From NCBI GenBank assembly GCA_965198725.1, contig CBDAPX010000001.1:2666001-2730000 (forward strand): a stretch of 64,000 nt of DNA. The letters run 5' to 3'. Positions 1 through 9,317 of the stretch are shown here, one piece after another. Position 1 is the stretch's first letter, and every line of letters starts with the position of its first letter. The stretch is from CBDAPX01 sp965198725 (GTDB taxonomy: Bacteria > Pseudomonadota > Alphaproteobacteria > Rhodobacterales > Rhodobacteraceae). A program made the position numbers and the translations under genes. Below the pieces are notes generated by a model. It made no database searches. It was not told where the DNA came from and saw only the letters and a program-made list of their open reading frames with translations.

Positions 1-1
1 C

Positions 2-2032
2 CCCGGCGATCTGGTGGTGCATGTGGATCACGGCATCGGTCGCTACAAAGGGTTAGAGGTGATCACCGCCGCCGGGGCCGCCCATGAATGCATCAGCCTA
101 GAATATGCCGAACAGGCTAAGCTGTTCCTGCCGGTCGAAAACATCGAGCTTTTACCGAAATACGGCCAAGAAGAAGGGCTGTTGGATCGGCTGGGCGGCG
201 GCGCATGGCAGGCCAAGAAAGCCAAGCTGAAAGAACGCATTCGCGAGATGGCGGATCGTCTGATCCGCATTGCCGCGGAACGCGCGCTGCGCAATGCCCC
301 GATCCTGGAACCGCCCCCGCATGCCTGGGAAGAGTTCAGCGCCCGGTTCCCATATCAGGAAACCGATGACCAATTGCGGGCGATCGGCGATGTTCTGGAC
401 GATATGACCAGCGGCCAGCCGATGGATCGTCTGATCTGCGGCGATGTCGGCTTTGGCAAAACCGAGGTTGCGATGCGCGCGGCCTTTGTCGCGGCCATGT
501 CCGGGGTTCAGGTCGCTGTCATTGCGCCAACGACCCTTCTGGCGCGTCAACACGCGGCGAGCTTTGCCGAACGGTTCCGGGGTTTTCCGATGGAGGTACG
601 TCAACTGTCGCGCTTTGTCTCTGCCGGAGAGGCGCAAAAGACCCGGGATGGCATTGCGCGGGGCACTGTCGACATCGTTGTGGGCACGCATGCGCTTTTG
701 GCTAAGGGCATTCGGTTTCATAACCTTGGCCTGTTAGTCATTGATGAGGAACAACACTTCGGTGTCGGGCACAAGGAGCGGCTGAAACAATTGCGTTCAG
801 ACATCCATGTGCTGACGCTGACGGCCACGCCCATCCCCCGCACCTTGCAACTGTCGCTGTCCGGGGTCCGCGACCTGTCCATCATCGGGACGCCACCCAT
901 CGACCGTCTGGCCATCCGCACCTATGTCAGCGAATTTGACGCGGTGACGATCCGCGAAGCGTTGCTGCGCGAACACTATCGTGGGGGGCAAAGTTTCTAT
1001 GTTGTTCCTCGGATCAGTGACCTGCCAGAGATCGAAGAGTTCCTGAAAGAACAGCTGCCAGAGCTGACCTATGTGGTGGCACATGGGCAGATGGCCGCAG
1101 GAGAGCTCGATGATCGCATGAATGCGTTTTACGACGGCAAATACGATGTGTTGCTGGCCACGACGATTGTGGAAAGCGGATTGGATATCCCATCGGCCAA
1201 CACGATGGTGGTGCACCGGGCCGATATGTTCGGGTTGGCGCAGCTTTATCAGATACGGGGCCGTGTGGGGCGGTCCAAGACACGGGCCTATGCCTATCTG
1301 ACCACAAAGCCGCGCGCGCGGTTGACCGCGACGGCCGAGAAGCGCTTGCGCGTTCTGGGATCGCTGGACACGTTGGGGGCCGGATTTACGCTGGCCAGCC
1401 AGGACCTGGATATCCGGGGGGCGGGCAATCTGCTGGGCGAAGAGCAGTCCGGGCAAATGCGCGATGTCGGCTATGAGCTTTATCAATCCATGCTGGAAGA
1501 GGCGATCGCCAAAATCCGGTCGGGCGAGATGGAAGGGCTGTCAGAGGCCGACGATCAATGGGCCCCGCAGATCAATCTTGGTGTTCCTGTTCTGATCCCC
1601 GAGGATTATGTCCCGGATTTGGACGTGCGTTTGGGTCTCTACCGCCGCCTGTCGTCGCTGACGACCAAGGTTGAACTGGAGGGGTTCGCGGCCGAATTGA
1701 TTGACCGGTTCGGGAAATTACCCAGAGAGGTCAATACGTTGCTGCTCGTTGTTCGGATCAAAGCGATGTGCAAACGGGCCGGTATCGCAAAGCTGGATGG
1801 TGGCCCCAAAGGCGCAACCATTCAGTTTCATAATGACAAGTTTGCCTCGCCCCAAGGCTTGGTCGAGTTCATTCAGGCGCAAAAGGGATTGGCCAAGGTC
1901 AAAGACAACAAGATCGTGGTACGCCGCGATTGGAAGGCCGATGCCGACAAGATCAAAGGTGCCTTTGCCATTGCACGCGATCTGGCCGAAAAAGTCATCG
2001 CTGAAAAGAAAAAGCGCAAGCAGGCAAGCTGA
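2..2032 (+). CDS. mfd: Transcription-repair coupling factor Mfd (C-terminal part)
   Basis: Mfd is a DNA translocase that removes stalled RNA polymerase from lesions and recruits UvrA. The gene runs in from the left edge: the frame is open from base 2 and begins inside the RNA polymerase-interaction region (VHVDHGIGRYKGL). Numbering from the GTG at 14, Walker A GDVGFGKT lies at about 143-150 and the DEEQ box of helicase motif II at 244-247. The second RecA-like domain and the TRCF C-terminal domain follow, ending with a lysine-rich tail. About 676 residues are present of the usual roughly 1150, so the UvrB-like N-terminus is outside the window. The GTG at 14 is not the real start. Confidence 0.95.
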   Translation, partial: PGDLVVHVDHGIGRYKGLEVITAAGAAHECISLEYAEQAKLFLPVENIELLPKYGQEEGLLDRLGGGAWQAKKAKLKERIREMADRLIRIAAERALRNAPILEPPPHAWEEFSARFPYQETDDQLRAIGDVLDDMTSGQPMDRLICGDVGFGKTEVAMRAAFVAAMSGVQVAVIAPTTLLARQHAASFAERFRGFPMEVRQLSRFVSAGEAQKTRDGIARGTVDIVVGTHALLAKGIRFHNLGLLVIDEEQHFGVGHKERLKQLRSDIHVLTLTATPIPRTLQLSLSGVRDLSIIGTPPIDRLAIRTYVSEFDAVTIREALLREHYRGGQSFYVVPRISDLPEIEEFLKEQLPELTYVVAHGQMAAGELDDRMNAFYDGKYDVLLATTIVESGLDIPSANTMVVHRADMFGLAQLYQIRGRVGRSKTRAYAYLTTKPRARLTATAEKRLRVLGSLDTLGAGFTLASQDLDIRGAGNLLGEEQSGQMRDVGYELYQSMLEEAIAKIRSGEMEGLSEADDQWAPQINLGVPVLIPEDYVPDLDVRLGLYRRLSSLTTKVELEGFAAELIDRFGKLPREVNTLLLVVRIKAMCKRAGIAKLDGGPKGATIQFHNDKFASPQGLVEFIQAQKGLAKVKDNKIVVRRDWKADADKIKGAFAIARDLAEKVIAEKKKRKQAS

Positions 2033-2090
2033 GCCGGTTTTTGGCGCCAGATACTGGCAAAGCGAATTGTGAAACTACCTATTGATGATC

Positions 2091-2108
2091 GTTATGTTAT
2101 AACATAGC
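2091..2108. promoter_or_regulatory. Zur-like operator
   Basis: Bases 2093-2106 form a perfect 14-base palindrome, TATGTTATAACATA, within the wider GTTATGTTATAACATAGC. This matches the AT-rich GTTATN-type palindromes described for alphaproteobacterial Zur. It lies about 33 bases before the start of a COG0523 GTPase, a family often repressed by Zur. The assignment is inferred from motif and context. Confidence 0.65.
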
Positions 2109-2140
2109 TAGATGCTCATCCTTCAGCTACGGAGCCTTCT

Positions 2141-3355
2141 ATGAAAGACGCACCCCACAGCGACAACCGACTGCCTGTTACCGTTCTCTCCGGGTTTCTC
2201 GGGGCCGGCAAAACGACCCTTTTGAACCGTGTCTTGAACAACCGCGATGGGCGGCGCGTTGCTGTCATCGTCAACGACATGTCCGAAGTGAACATCGATG
2301 CCGATTTGGTCCGCGAAGGAACAGAGTTGTCGCGCTCGGAAGAGACGCTGGTGGAAATGTCCAACGGTTGTATCTGCTGCACGCTGCGCGATGACCTGCT
2401 GAAAGAGGTGCGCAACCTGTCCGAAGAGGGCCGTTTTGACTATTTGCTGATTGAATCGACCGGGATTTCAGAACCTTTGCCGGTCGCGGCCACCTTTGAT
2501 TTCCGCGATGAAGAAGGGCAAAGCCTGTCGGATGTGGCACGGCTCGACACGATGGTGACAGTGGTTGACGCGGTTAACCTGCTGAAAGACTTCTCCAGCC
2601 ATGACTTTTTGACGGACCGAGGGGAATCGCTGGGAGAAGAAGATGATCGAAGCCTTGTCAGCCTTTTGACAGAGCAGATCGAATTTGCCGATGTCGTCAT
2701 CCTCAACAAGGTCACCGATGCGGGCCCACAACGGGCCGATAGCGCGCGCAAGATTATCCGGGCGCTGAACGCGGATGCCAAGATCATCGAGACCGATCAT
2801 TCGGATGTACCGGCCAGCACAATTCTGGACACCGGTCTGTTTGACTTCGACACGGCGCATGAGCACCCGATGTGGGCCAAAGAGCTTTATGGCTTTGCCA
2901 ACCACACGCCCGAAGACGAAGAATACGGGATCACCTCTTTTGCCTATCATGCGCGTGCGCCGTTTCATCCACAGCGCCTGCATGCAGCGCTGAACGGGGA
3001 TTTGCCGGGTGTCATTCGGGCCAAAGGACACTTCTGGCTCGCCAACCGTCCGCAGTGGGCGGCAGAGCTCAGTCTGGCAGGGGCGTTATCCTCTGTCACG
3101 CCGCTCGGTCTGTGGTGGGCCGCAGTGCCCGAAGACCGTTTGCCGACACATCCCCAAGCGCAGCAAGAGATTGCCAAGAACTGGGTCGACCCATGGGGCG
3201 ACCGGCGGCAAGAGATTGTGTTCATTGGGGTCGGTATGGACCGTGAAGCCATCTGTGCGCGGCTGAACGCGGCGTTGCTGGACGTCGATGATTTCCGTCC
3301 CGACGAATGGACCGATTTGCCCGATCCGTTCCCACGCTGGGGCCGTCAGGTATGA
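2141..3355 (+). CDS. COG0523 (CobW/ZNG1-like) GTP-binding metallochaperone
   Basis: This is a G3E-family GTPase of the COG0523 group, whose members hand metals, mostly zinc, to client enzymes. Walker A GAGKTT is at about residues 21-26, the metal-binding CICC motif at 77-80, the ESTG switch region near 104, and NKVTD serves as the guanine-recognition motif. The CobW C-terminal domain covers roughly residues 255-400. The length of 404 aa fits the family. A GGAG ribosome site at 2131 precedes the ATG. The Zur-like palindrome upstream points to induction under zinc starvation. It overlaps the DUF1826 gene by ATGA. The exact client protein cannot be told from sequence. Confidence 0.88.
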   Translation: MKDAPHSDNRLPVTVLSGFLGAGKTTLLNRVLNNRDGRRVAVIVNDMSEVNIDADLVREGTELSRSEETLVEMSNGCICCTLRDDLLKEVRNLSEEGRFDYLLIESTGISEPLPVAATFDFRDEEGQSLSDVARLDTMVTVVDAVNLLKDFSSHDFLTDRGESLGEEDDRSLVSLLTEQIEFADVVILNKVTDAGPQRADSARKIIRALNADAKIIETDHSDVPASTILDTGLFDFDTAHEHPMWAKELYGFANHTPEDEEYGITSFAYHARAPFHPQRLHAALNGDLPGVIRAKGHFWLANRPQWAAELSLAGALSSVTPLGLWWAAVPEDRLPTHPQAQQEIAKNWVDPWGDRRQEIVFIGVGMDREAICARLNAALLDVDDFRPDEWTDLPDPFPRWGRQV

Positions 3356-3999
3356 ACATCGTCACAGGCTTGCCGGTTTCTACCGATCAGGGCGGCGTCG
3401 TGATCGATGACGACATTTCCGGTTTCGCGTCGATCCGGCGCGCGGACTGCCCGGCGGTTTTGTGGCAAAGGTCGATTGATCCAGGGTTTACCACCTGGAT
3501 CAACGGGCTGCCGGTGGACAGTCTGCCGCGCATTCGAACGGTCTTGCGACCGGGCGATGTCACTGCACGGTTGATTTCCTTGTGTGAGACGATCGGTCTG
3601 CGGGCCAGTGAAGAACGGTTTTGGTTGATCAATGACGTCGCGCAAATTGCTGAAAAATTTGCAAAAACAATGGAAGCTGAATTCATCCGACTGCGGATGG
3701 ATGTTGTCGACACCAACGCCTGTCGCAAGTTTCACATCGATTACCTGACTGCACGACTGGTTTGTACCTATCGGGGGACAGGCACGCAATTTGGCGTTTC
3801 GGAAACGGGTGACGATCCAACTGTCATTTCCACAGTTGCGACCGGAGTGCCGATTGTCATGCGTGGGAAGAAATGGCCGGTTGAGCCCGACCGCCATTTT
3901 GTACATCGTTCTCCTCCGATCGAAGGCACCGGGGAAACGCGGTTGGTTGTCGTGCTCGACCCGGCAGATCGCGGGGAATATGAGGCGCAGGACCCCTAA
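3352..3999 (+). CDS. DUF1826 family protein
   Basis: A 215-aa protein of the DUF1826 family, for which no biochemical function is established. The start is the ATG at 3352, which overlaps the stop of the COG0523 GTPase as ATGA; a longer frame from 3307 would lie wholly inside that gene. Visible features are a DVVDTNACRKFHID stretch and several conserved histidines and aspartates in the second half (HRSPPIEG near the end). Translational coupling to a probable zinc-regulated metallochaperone suggests a role in the same low-zinc response, possibly as client or partner. That role is inference from context only. Confidence 0.75.
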   Translation: MNIVTGLPVSTDQGGVVIDDDISGFASIRRADCPAVLWQRSIDPGFTTWINGLPVDSLPRIRTVLRPGDVTARLISLCETIGLRASEERFWLINDVAQIAEKFAKTMEAEFIRLRMDVVDTNACRKFHIDYLTARLVCTYRGTGTQFGVSETGDDPTVISTVATGVPIVMRGKKWPVEPDRHFVHRSPPIEGTGETRLVVVLDPADRGEYEAQDP

Positions 4000-4005
4000 A
4001 CCGGG

Positions 4006-5667
4006 TTACTCCGCCGCTTTCATAGCTGCTTGGGCGCAGAAACAGGATGCGGCGACCGCGCGATCTGCACGGGCCAGCGCCAGATCCATGCGCTGTTTAA
4101 TCTGAACGATTTCAATAGTTTCCCCGCGCGCCTTCAGGCAGTCATACAGTCCGCGCAGCGACCAGACGTTGTCGGGATGCACCGTTGCACGACTGAGCTG
4201 GCCACCAAGCCCAAGGTCTTCGCGATAGGTTGCCTCGGCCTCTTCGACATGACCCTGTTCAAAGAGCAACGCCCCCAGCGCGTGACGGCTGGGCTGCATC
4301 CAGCCCCACGGTTCGTCATAAGGCAGTGTGTCTTCTAGCCGAATGGCTTCGCGCAGGTGATCATAGGCCGCGTCATAATTGGCTTTGCGGTATTCGATTT
4401 CCCCGCGCACCATCTCTGTGGCCACCGCCAACAAATCAACGACGCGGTTGTTGTGCAAACGGCGGGTGTCCGGCACCCGGGCTTTGGCGTCCAGAAACGC
4501 TTGTTCTGCAGCCTCCGCCTCGGCGATCTGCCCGGTGGCGGCATAAGCCACGGCGCGGGCGTAAAGCGTGTTGGCGGTCAAGGTGCAAAAGAGATCCTGA
4601 TCTTCTGGCAGGGCCATATCGATACATTCTTGCCAGCGGCCGAACCGTACAAGGATATGTGGCTCCATGCCCATGAACGCCTCGAAAAAATCGGCCATCG
4701 GGGGCGAGGGGACGCGCAGCATCGCCTCTGGCGTTGTGGCGGCCAGCCCGCGTACGGCCTCTAGCGCGGGTTCAATCTGACCCAGAAACAGCGCGCCGTA
4801 GATGACGAAATGATAATTGTGCTGGCGATACCCGGTGTAGATATTGAACGCGCCTTCACGGTCAAAGTACTTCAAGTCCGCCTCAATGGCTTTCTGGTTC
4901 CAGTGGACAACGTTTTGATAATGCCCGCACAGGACATCGATATGGGTCGGCATGTGGATCAGGTGCCCAGCATCCGGCATCAACGTGCGCAGAACATCCG
5001 CCGCGCGCAGCGCCTTTTCCGGGGTCGGCGACATTTCCATGAGGTGAACGTAAAGATGCAGCAGGCCGGGATGGGACATCGCGCGATCTGTGGTTTGGAA
5101 TGCAGCCTCTAGCGTGGTCTGGGCTTCGACAGTCAAGGCGCCGTCGGCGGGTTGACCGGTTGGCAAGTCCCACATTTTCCAAGGCGTCAGGTTCATGAGG
5201 GCTTCGACAAATACACTGCGCACATCGTTTTGGTCGGGATGGTTGGCGTGCACCGACCGCATTGCGTTGGCAAAGGCGTGATCCCAGTCGGACATGTTAT
5301 CGGCGGTGTCCCGTTGCGGATAACGCGCATCAAGCGCTGCGATCAGGGCCTGTTCCAGCGGGGTGCAATGGTCCTGGTTCTTTTGAGCGGCCCGCTTGGC
5401 GTCAAAGGCCTGCGCCAACGCTTTGGCCCGTCCGCGATCGTCATACAGTTCCCAAGGCATGTTGTAATTGGGACCGGCGGCATAGGCGATCCCCCAATGG
5501 GCCATCGCGCAGGTCGGGTCATATTCCGCGGCGCGTTGAAAGCAGGCAATCGCCTCGCCATGGTTAAAGGCATAGGTCCAATTCAGACCACGGTCGAACC
5601 AGATCTGCGCTTCGGCAGAGGATGTCGTGACAGGCCAGCTGTGGTGACCAAGATCATAGTAAGTCAT
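4006..5667 (-). CDS. Tetratricopeptide repeat protein
   Basis: A soluble 553-aa protein made largely of helical TPR-like repeats. A clear repeat begins at about residue 25 (WTYAFNHGEAIACFQRAAEY), and others follow near residues 360-400 and 420-480 (YDAAYDHLREAIRLED, LFEQGHVEEAEATYREDL). No signal peptide or membrane segment is visible. The start at 5667 is chosen because GGGGGA precedes it at normal spacing; a longer frame to 5706 has no such site. TPR proteins mediate protein-protein contacts. Nothing in the sequence gives the partner. The MFS exporter gene upstream on the same strand may be co-transcribed. Confidence 0.8.
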   Translation of the reverse strand: MTYYDLGHHSWPVTTSSAEAQIWFDRGLNWTYAFNHGEAIACFQRAAEYDPTCAMAHWGIAYAAGPNYNMPWELYDDRGRAKALAQAFDAKRAAQKNQDHCTPLEQALIAALDARYPQRDTADNMSDWDHAFANAMRSVHANHPDQNDVRSVFVEALMNLTPWKMWDLPTGQPADGALTVEAQTTLEAAFQTTDRAMSHPGLLHLYVHLMEMSPTPEKALRAADVLRTLMPDAGHLIHMPTHIDVLCGHYQNVVHWNQKAIEADLKYFDREGAFNIYTGYRQHNYHFVIYGALFLGQIEPALEAVRGLAATTPEAMLRVPSPPMADFFEAFMGMEPHILVRFGRWQECIDMALPEDQDLFCTLTANTLYARAVAYAATGQIAEAEAAEQAFLDAKARVPDTRRLHNNRVVDLLAVATEMVRGEIEYRKANYDAAYDHLREAIRLEDTLPYDEPWGWMQPSRHALGALLFEQGHVEEAEATYREDLGLGGQLSRATVHPDNVWSLRGLYDCLKARGETIEIVQIKQRMDLALARADRAVAASCFCAQAAMKAAE

Positions 5668-5722
5668 GCGTCCCCCGGTATTCACAGTAAAAGACCGTAT
5701 CAGCAATTACGCGCTAGGTCGC

Positions 5723-6937
5723 TCAATTTGTTGCCAATTGGCGGTTTTCAATACGGGTCATCAGCAGCATCACCAAAGCCGCTGTGCCACACATGAGCGT
5801 TGCGGCCAACGCCAAGGGCACAAGCGTCCCGTTGAAAGACAAACCGACAATCGAAGCCAGGATAGCACCGGCCACCGTTGACAGACCGCCCGTGATAGAG
5901 GCGGCCATGCCTGCGATATGTCCCATCGGTTCCATCGCCATGGCATTAAGATTGCCCATGGTCATGCCGGCCATAAAGAACAGTGTGAACTGCCAAAAAA
6001 CGAACATCGGGAAAAAGACGGTGTCCACCGGGGGCATCCATCCCACCACCAGCATGACAAGTGAAATCACCGTTTGGATGGTCATTGTCCACGCCACGAT
6101 GCGACGCATGCCCAGAGAGACCACAAGTTTGGCATTCAGCACACCAGAGCCACCAGCCGCCAATGCGATTGCACCAAACCAGAACGGAAAACTGTCTGCC
6201 TTGTCAAAAATGATGTCAAAGATCGGCTGAACTAGGGTGAGTAGGGCAAACAGGGCCCCAAGGCACAGCGACTGCACCAACGTTGTCAGACGCACAATCG
6301 GATGGCGCATCATCTCCAACATGGCGGCCCAGAGAAGCGGTAATTTGAACGGACGCCGATTTTCGACGGCCAGCGTTTCAGGCAGGCGCAGGCTGGTCCA
6401 GGCCGCCACAATCAGGGCAAACACAACAAAGGCAAGAAACACGCCACGCCATCCGGCAAAAGCAATGATCCCGGCGCCCAGCAACGGGGCGAAGGCCGGG
6501 AAAATGGTGAAAATGACCATGGCGATGGACATGATCCGCGCCATTTCACGACCGGCATAAAGATCCCGCACAACTGCGATGCCCACAATCCGTGGCGCGG
6601 CGGCCCCAAGGCCCTGTAATGCGCGCCCCAAAAGCAGCATTTCAATGCTCTGAGCCGCCCACGCAGCCGCGGCTCCAACGATATACAGCATGGCGCCCCA
6701 CAGAATGACGGGCTTGCGGCCAAATGCGTCTGACAAAGGTCCGGTCACAAAGGTCCCAAGCCCAAGCCCAAACACAAAGGATGTCAGCACCAACCCAGCC
6801 CGGTTTGTGTCATCGGGGCTGAGCTCAAGGCCGATTTGGGGCAAAGCGGGCAACATCGCATCCGTCGAAAACGCAATGGTTGCGAACATCATTGCGATCA
6901 AGGCAACGAATTCGCCGCGCGACATCTTTTGCGGCAT
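5723..6937 (-). CDS. MFS transporter, Bcr/CflA drug-export type
   Basis: An inner-membrane protein of 404 aa with about 12 hydrophobic segments. The N-terminal FSTDAMLPALPQIG resembles the Bcr/CflA signature in helix 1, and MFS motif A is seen as GPLSDAFGRKP at about residues 66-76. These families export drugs, dipeptides or amino acids by proton antiport. Substrate cannot be inferred. It sits upstream of the TPR gene on the same strand and downstream of the FrnE-like gene, with 87 bases between the latter and its start. Confidence 0.85.
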   Translation of the reverse strand: MPQKMSRGEFVALIAMMFATIAFSTDAMLPALPQIGLELSPDDTNRAGLVLTSFVFGLGLGTFVTGPLSDAFGRKPVILWGAMLYIVGAAAAWAAQSIEMLLLGRALQGLGAAAPRIVGIAVVRDLYAGREMARIMSIAMVIFTIFPAFAPLLGAGIIAFAGWRGVFLAFVVFALIVAAWTSLRLPETLAVENRRPFKLPLLWAAMLEMMRHPIVRLTTLVQSLCLGALFALLTLVQPIFDIIFDKADSFPFWFGAIALAAGGSGVLNAKLVVSLGMRRIVAWTMTIQTVISLVMLVVGWMPPVDTVFFPMFVFWQFTLFFMAGMTMGNLNAMAMEPMGHIAGMAASITGGLSTVAGAILASIVGLSFNGTLVPLALAATLMCGTAALVMLLMTRIENRQLATN

Positions 6938-7024
6938 GGGTCTTCCTCAAGATAAGCTGTTGTCAGCCCTACAGTGTCCGACGTTAAACTGTAAAGTGTA
7001 GTTCGGCGCGCATCGCGCGGTCGC

Positions 7025-7684
7025 TCAGACCATTTCGGAATCGAGCGACTGTTGAATTTCGGAAATGACCTGAACCCAAAGATCCGGCGGCTGCGCGCCC
7101 GGAACGGCGTGCTTGCCAGCCACAATAAATGTTGGAACAGAATTCACGCCCATCTGACGACTATGCTGATCGCGTTGACGAATATCATCCCGGTCGGCGT
7201 CCGATTGCAGAAGTTTCAGAACGACAGAAGCATCCATCCCGATGGCATCCGCGATGTCTGCCAAAACCTCGTGATCGCCAATATCGCGGGTCTGAACGAA
7301 ATAGGCGTCAAACAGCGCTGTAACCGCATCCGTTTGCTTGTGCTCGATACCCGCCCAATGGATCAAGCGATGGGCATCGAACGTATTTGGCGTGCGCTTC
7401 ATCCCTTCGAAATTGATATTGAGCCCGGCTTTCTCGGCATGTTCAACCACGGGCGCATAGGCGCGAATGGCGGCCTCTTTACCGCCGAACTTTCCCTCGA
7501 GATAGGCACGGCGATCCATGCCTTCGGCAGGCATGTCAGGGTTCAGTTGGAACGGGTGCCATTCGATGACAAACGGGTTGCGATCCAAGCTTTGGAGAGC
7601 CGTTTCAAGATGGGTCTTGCCGATGAAACACCACGGGCAGATTGGGTCGGACAGGATGTCCAGTTTTACAGTCGCTTCGGTCAT
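7025..7684 (-). CDS. DsbA family oxidoreductase, FrnE-like
   Basis: A 219-aa thioredoxin-fold protein with a CPWC active site at residues 16-19, close to the N-terminus and without a signal peptide. This is typical of the cytoplasmic FrnE/2-hydroxychromene-2-carboxylate isomerase-like group. The later VNSVPTFIV segment holds the conserved cis-proline. The start at 7684 follows the acyl-CoA synthetase stop by 4 bases, so the two were once one operon. A longer frame to 7756 would overlap that gene. Likely a disulfide oxidoreductase or isomerase; its substrate is unknown. Its upstream partner is now a pseudogene. Confidence 0.85.
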   Translation of the reverse strand: MTEATVKLDILSDPICPWCFIGKTHLETALQSLDRNPFVIEWHPFQLNPDMPAEGMDRRAYLEGKFGGKEAAIRAYAPVVEHAEKAGLNINFEGMKRTPNTFDAHRLIHWAGIEHKQTDAVTALFDAYFVQTRDIGDHEVLADIADAIGMDASVVLKLLQSDADRDDIRQRDQHSRQMGVNSVPTFIVAGKHAVPGAQPPDLWVQVISEIQQSLDSEMV

Positions 7685-7688
7685 ATCT

Positions 7689-7999
7689 TTAGGTCGAGAA
7701 ATACTGTCTAAGGTCCCGCCGAACCAGTTTTCCGTTCGCGCCAGCGGGGAGTTCATCCATATGGATATAGGCGCGTGGTTGTTTGTATCGGGCGAGCCGT
7801 TCGGCGGCGTAATAGGTCAGCTCGGCTTCATTGATGCGTTCTGGTCCGGTGTAGAATGCTGCGATGACGCTGGCGCCCTGTTTGACTTCAACATCGACAA
7901 CGCCGATCTGGTCGATGCCCGGGTGTTGCGCCATGGCCATCTCAACTTCAAGCGGGGAGACACGATAGCCACCGGCGTTCATCATGTCATCATCACGAC
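7689..7999 (-). pseudogene. Acyl-CoA synthetase, C-terminal remnant
   Basis: About 103 codons of the C-terminal domain of an AMP-forming acyl-CoA synthetase remain. RDDDMMNAGGYRVSPLEVE is the hinge region (A8-like motif) and ANGKLVRRDLR carries the conserved lysine of motif A10. The frame enters directly from the IS3-family element at 8000. The matching N-terminal piece lies at 9318-9538. Between them about 330 codons of a normal enzyme of 500-540 residues are missing, so the gene cannot give a working enzyme. Confidence 0.85.
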
Positions 8000-8040
8000 T
8001 GAACCGCCCCAGTTTTGGCGGAGACTATTGAGTTCGTATT

Positions 8041-8940
8041 TCAAGCTGCGATTTTGTCTGACTTCAAGGCTTCTTCGTATCTCTCCTCGGCTTCGATTGG
8101 CGTGATGTACCCGAGTGGTTCAAGCAGGCGCTCTTTGTTGAACCAGTCCACCCATAGCAGGGTTTCCCATTCGACCTGATCCTTGGACTTCCACGGACCT
8201 AGTTGATTGATGACTTCGGTTTTGAAGAGGCCGATGATCGTCTCAGCCAGTGCATTGTCATAGCTGTCACCAACGCTGCCGACGGATGGCTCCAGCCCAG
8301 CATCGGCCAACCGTTCTGTGTACTTGATCGACACGTATTGGCTGCCGCGATCTGAATGATGGATCAGTTTCTCAGCGGGTCTGCGTGCGTGGATCGCCTG
8401 TTCAAGCGCATCTAAGACAAACTGCGTGTCCTGCGTTGTTGATGCCTTCCAGCCCACAATCCGGTTCGCGAAGGTATCAATGACGAACGCCACATAGACG
8501 AACCCGCGCCAGGTCGAGACGAACGTAAAGTCGGACACCCACAGTTCGTTCGGCATTGAAGCCCTGAACTGGCGATTGACCTTGTCCAGCGGGCATTGAT
8601 CCGCAGGTTGACCACAGGTGGTTTTGACCTTCTTTCCGCGCCGGACGCCTTGAATGCTAAGCTGGCGCATCAACCGTTCTACAGTGCAGCGAGCAATATC
8701 AATCTTCTCGCGATTCATCGCGTGCCATAGTTTGCGTGCGCCATAGACAGAACGGTTCTTCTCCCAAACATCCTTCATCGTTTTGCGCAGAAACTCATCC
8801 CGCTTGGCCCGGTCCGAGGCACGGTCGGGATCACGCTCGATGGCAATGCGTTTATAGAACGTCGAAGGGGCAATCTGGAGAACTCTACAGATCGGCTCGA
8901 CCCCATGCGCCCCACGATGATCCTTGATGAAGGCAATCAT
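8041..8940 (-). CDS. IS3-family transposase OrfB (DDE integrase domain)
   Basis: A 299-aa transposase subunit with an HTH_21-like N-terminus and an rve integrase core. The DDE residues are visible in SDFTFV (about residue 136), HHSDRGSQY (about 196) and DNALAETI (about 233, with E). The ATG overlaps the orfA stop as ATGA, which allows translational coupling; IS3-family elements often also make an OrfAB fusion by -1 frameshifting. The frame is intact, so the element may still move. Confidence 0.9.
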   Translation of the reverse strand: MIAFIKDHRGAHGVEPICRVLQIAPSTFYKRIAIERDPDRASDRAKRDEFLRKTMKDVWEKNRSVYGARKLWHAMNREKIDIARCTVERLMRQLSIQGVRRGKKVKTTCGQPADQCPLDKVNRQFRASMPNELWVSDFTFVSTWRGFVYVAFVIDTFANRIVGWKASTTQDTQFVLDALEQAIHARRPAEKLIHHSDRGSQYVSIKYTERLADAGLEPSVGSVGDSYDNALAETIIGLFKTEVINQLGPWKSKDQVEWETLLWVDWFNKERLLEPLGYITPIEAEERYEEALKSDKIAA

Positions 8941-9269
8941 TTGCGGAATGGGCGGTCGAGCTCCGCCTGAGCAAAATAAGCAGATGCCTTCTTCAGGATC
9001 TCATTTGCCTGACGCAACTGCCGGTTCTCGCGCTCAAGTTCTTTGATGCGATCCCGCTCTGCAGAGGTCACGCCATCGCGTTTGCCGGTATCCGCCTCGT
9101 GTTGCTTGACCCAGATACGAAGGCTGTCTCTGCTGCACCCAACCTTCTGAGAGATCGACAAAAGTGCTGCCGATCTGCTCGTGTATTCGCTCTCGTGATC
9201 CAAGACCATCCGCACCGCTCGTGCGCGCAATTCCTCTGGATAACGTGTTCCGTTCTTTGTCTTTCCCAT
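8937..9269 (-). CDS. IS3-family transposase OrfA
   Basis: A 110-aa protein with an HTH of the transposase_8 type (EELRARAVRMVLDHESE to CSRDSLRIWVKQHE) that binds the element ends. It is followed by a leucine-zipper-like coiled coil at about residues 70-95 (IKELERENRQLRQANEILK) used for multimerisation. It overlaps orfB by 4 bases. Confidence 0.9.
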   Translation of the reverse strand: MGKTKNGTRYPEELRARAVRMVLDHESEYTSRSAALLSISQKVGCSRDSLRIWVKQHEADTGKRDGVTSAERDRIKELERENRQLRQANEILKKASAYFAQAELDRPFRK

Positions 9270-9317
9270 GACCCAGTATCCTTACTTCTGGGTCTCCGCC
9301 AAACAAGGGGCGCTTCA

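Larger units (their letters stand above)
8000..9317 (-). mobile_element. IS3-family insertion sequence, complete
   Basis: A 1318-bp element bounded by imperfect 26-bp terminal inverted repeats at 8000-8025 and 9292-9317. Both begin TGAA and share CGCCCC and TTTGGCGGAGAC. It holds overlapping orfA and orfB on the minus strand. The flanking triplets differ (GAC on the left, ACC on the right), so no target duplication is seen. It sits inside a synthetase gene whose middle is missing, which fits an adjacent deletion or recombination between two copies after insertion. Confidence 0.9.
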
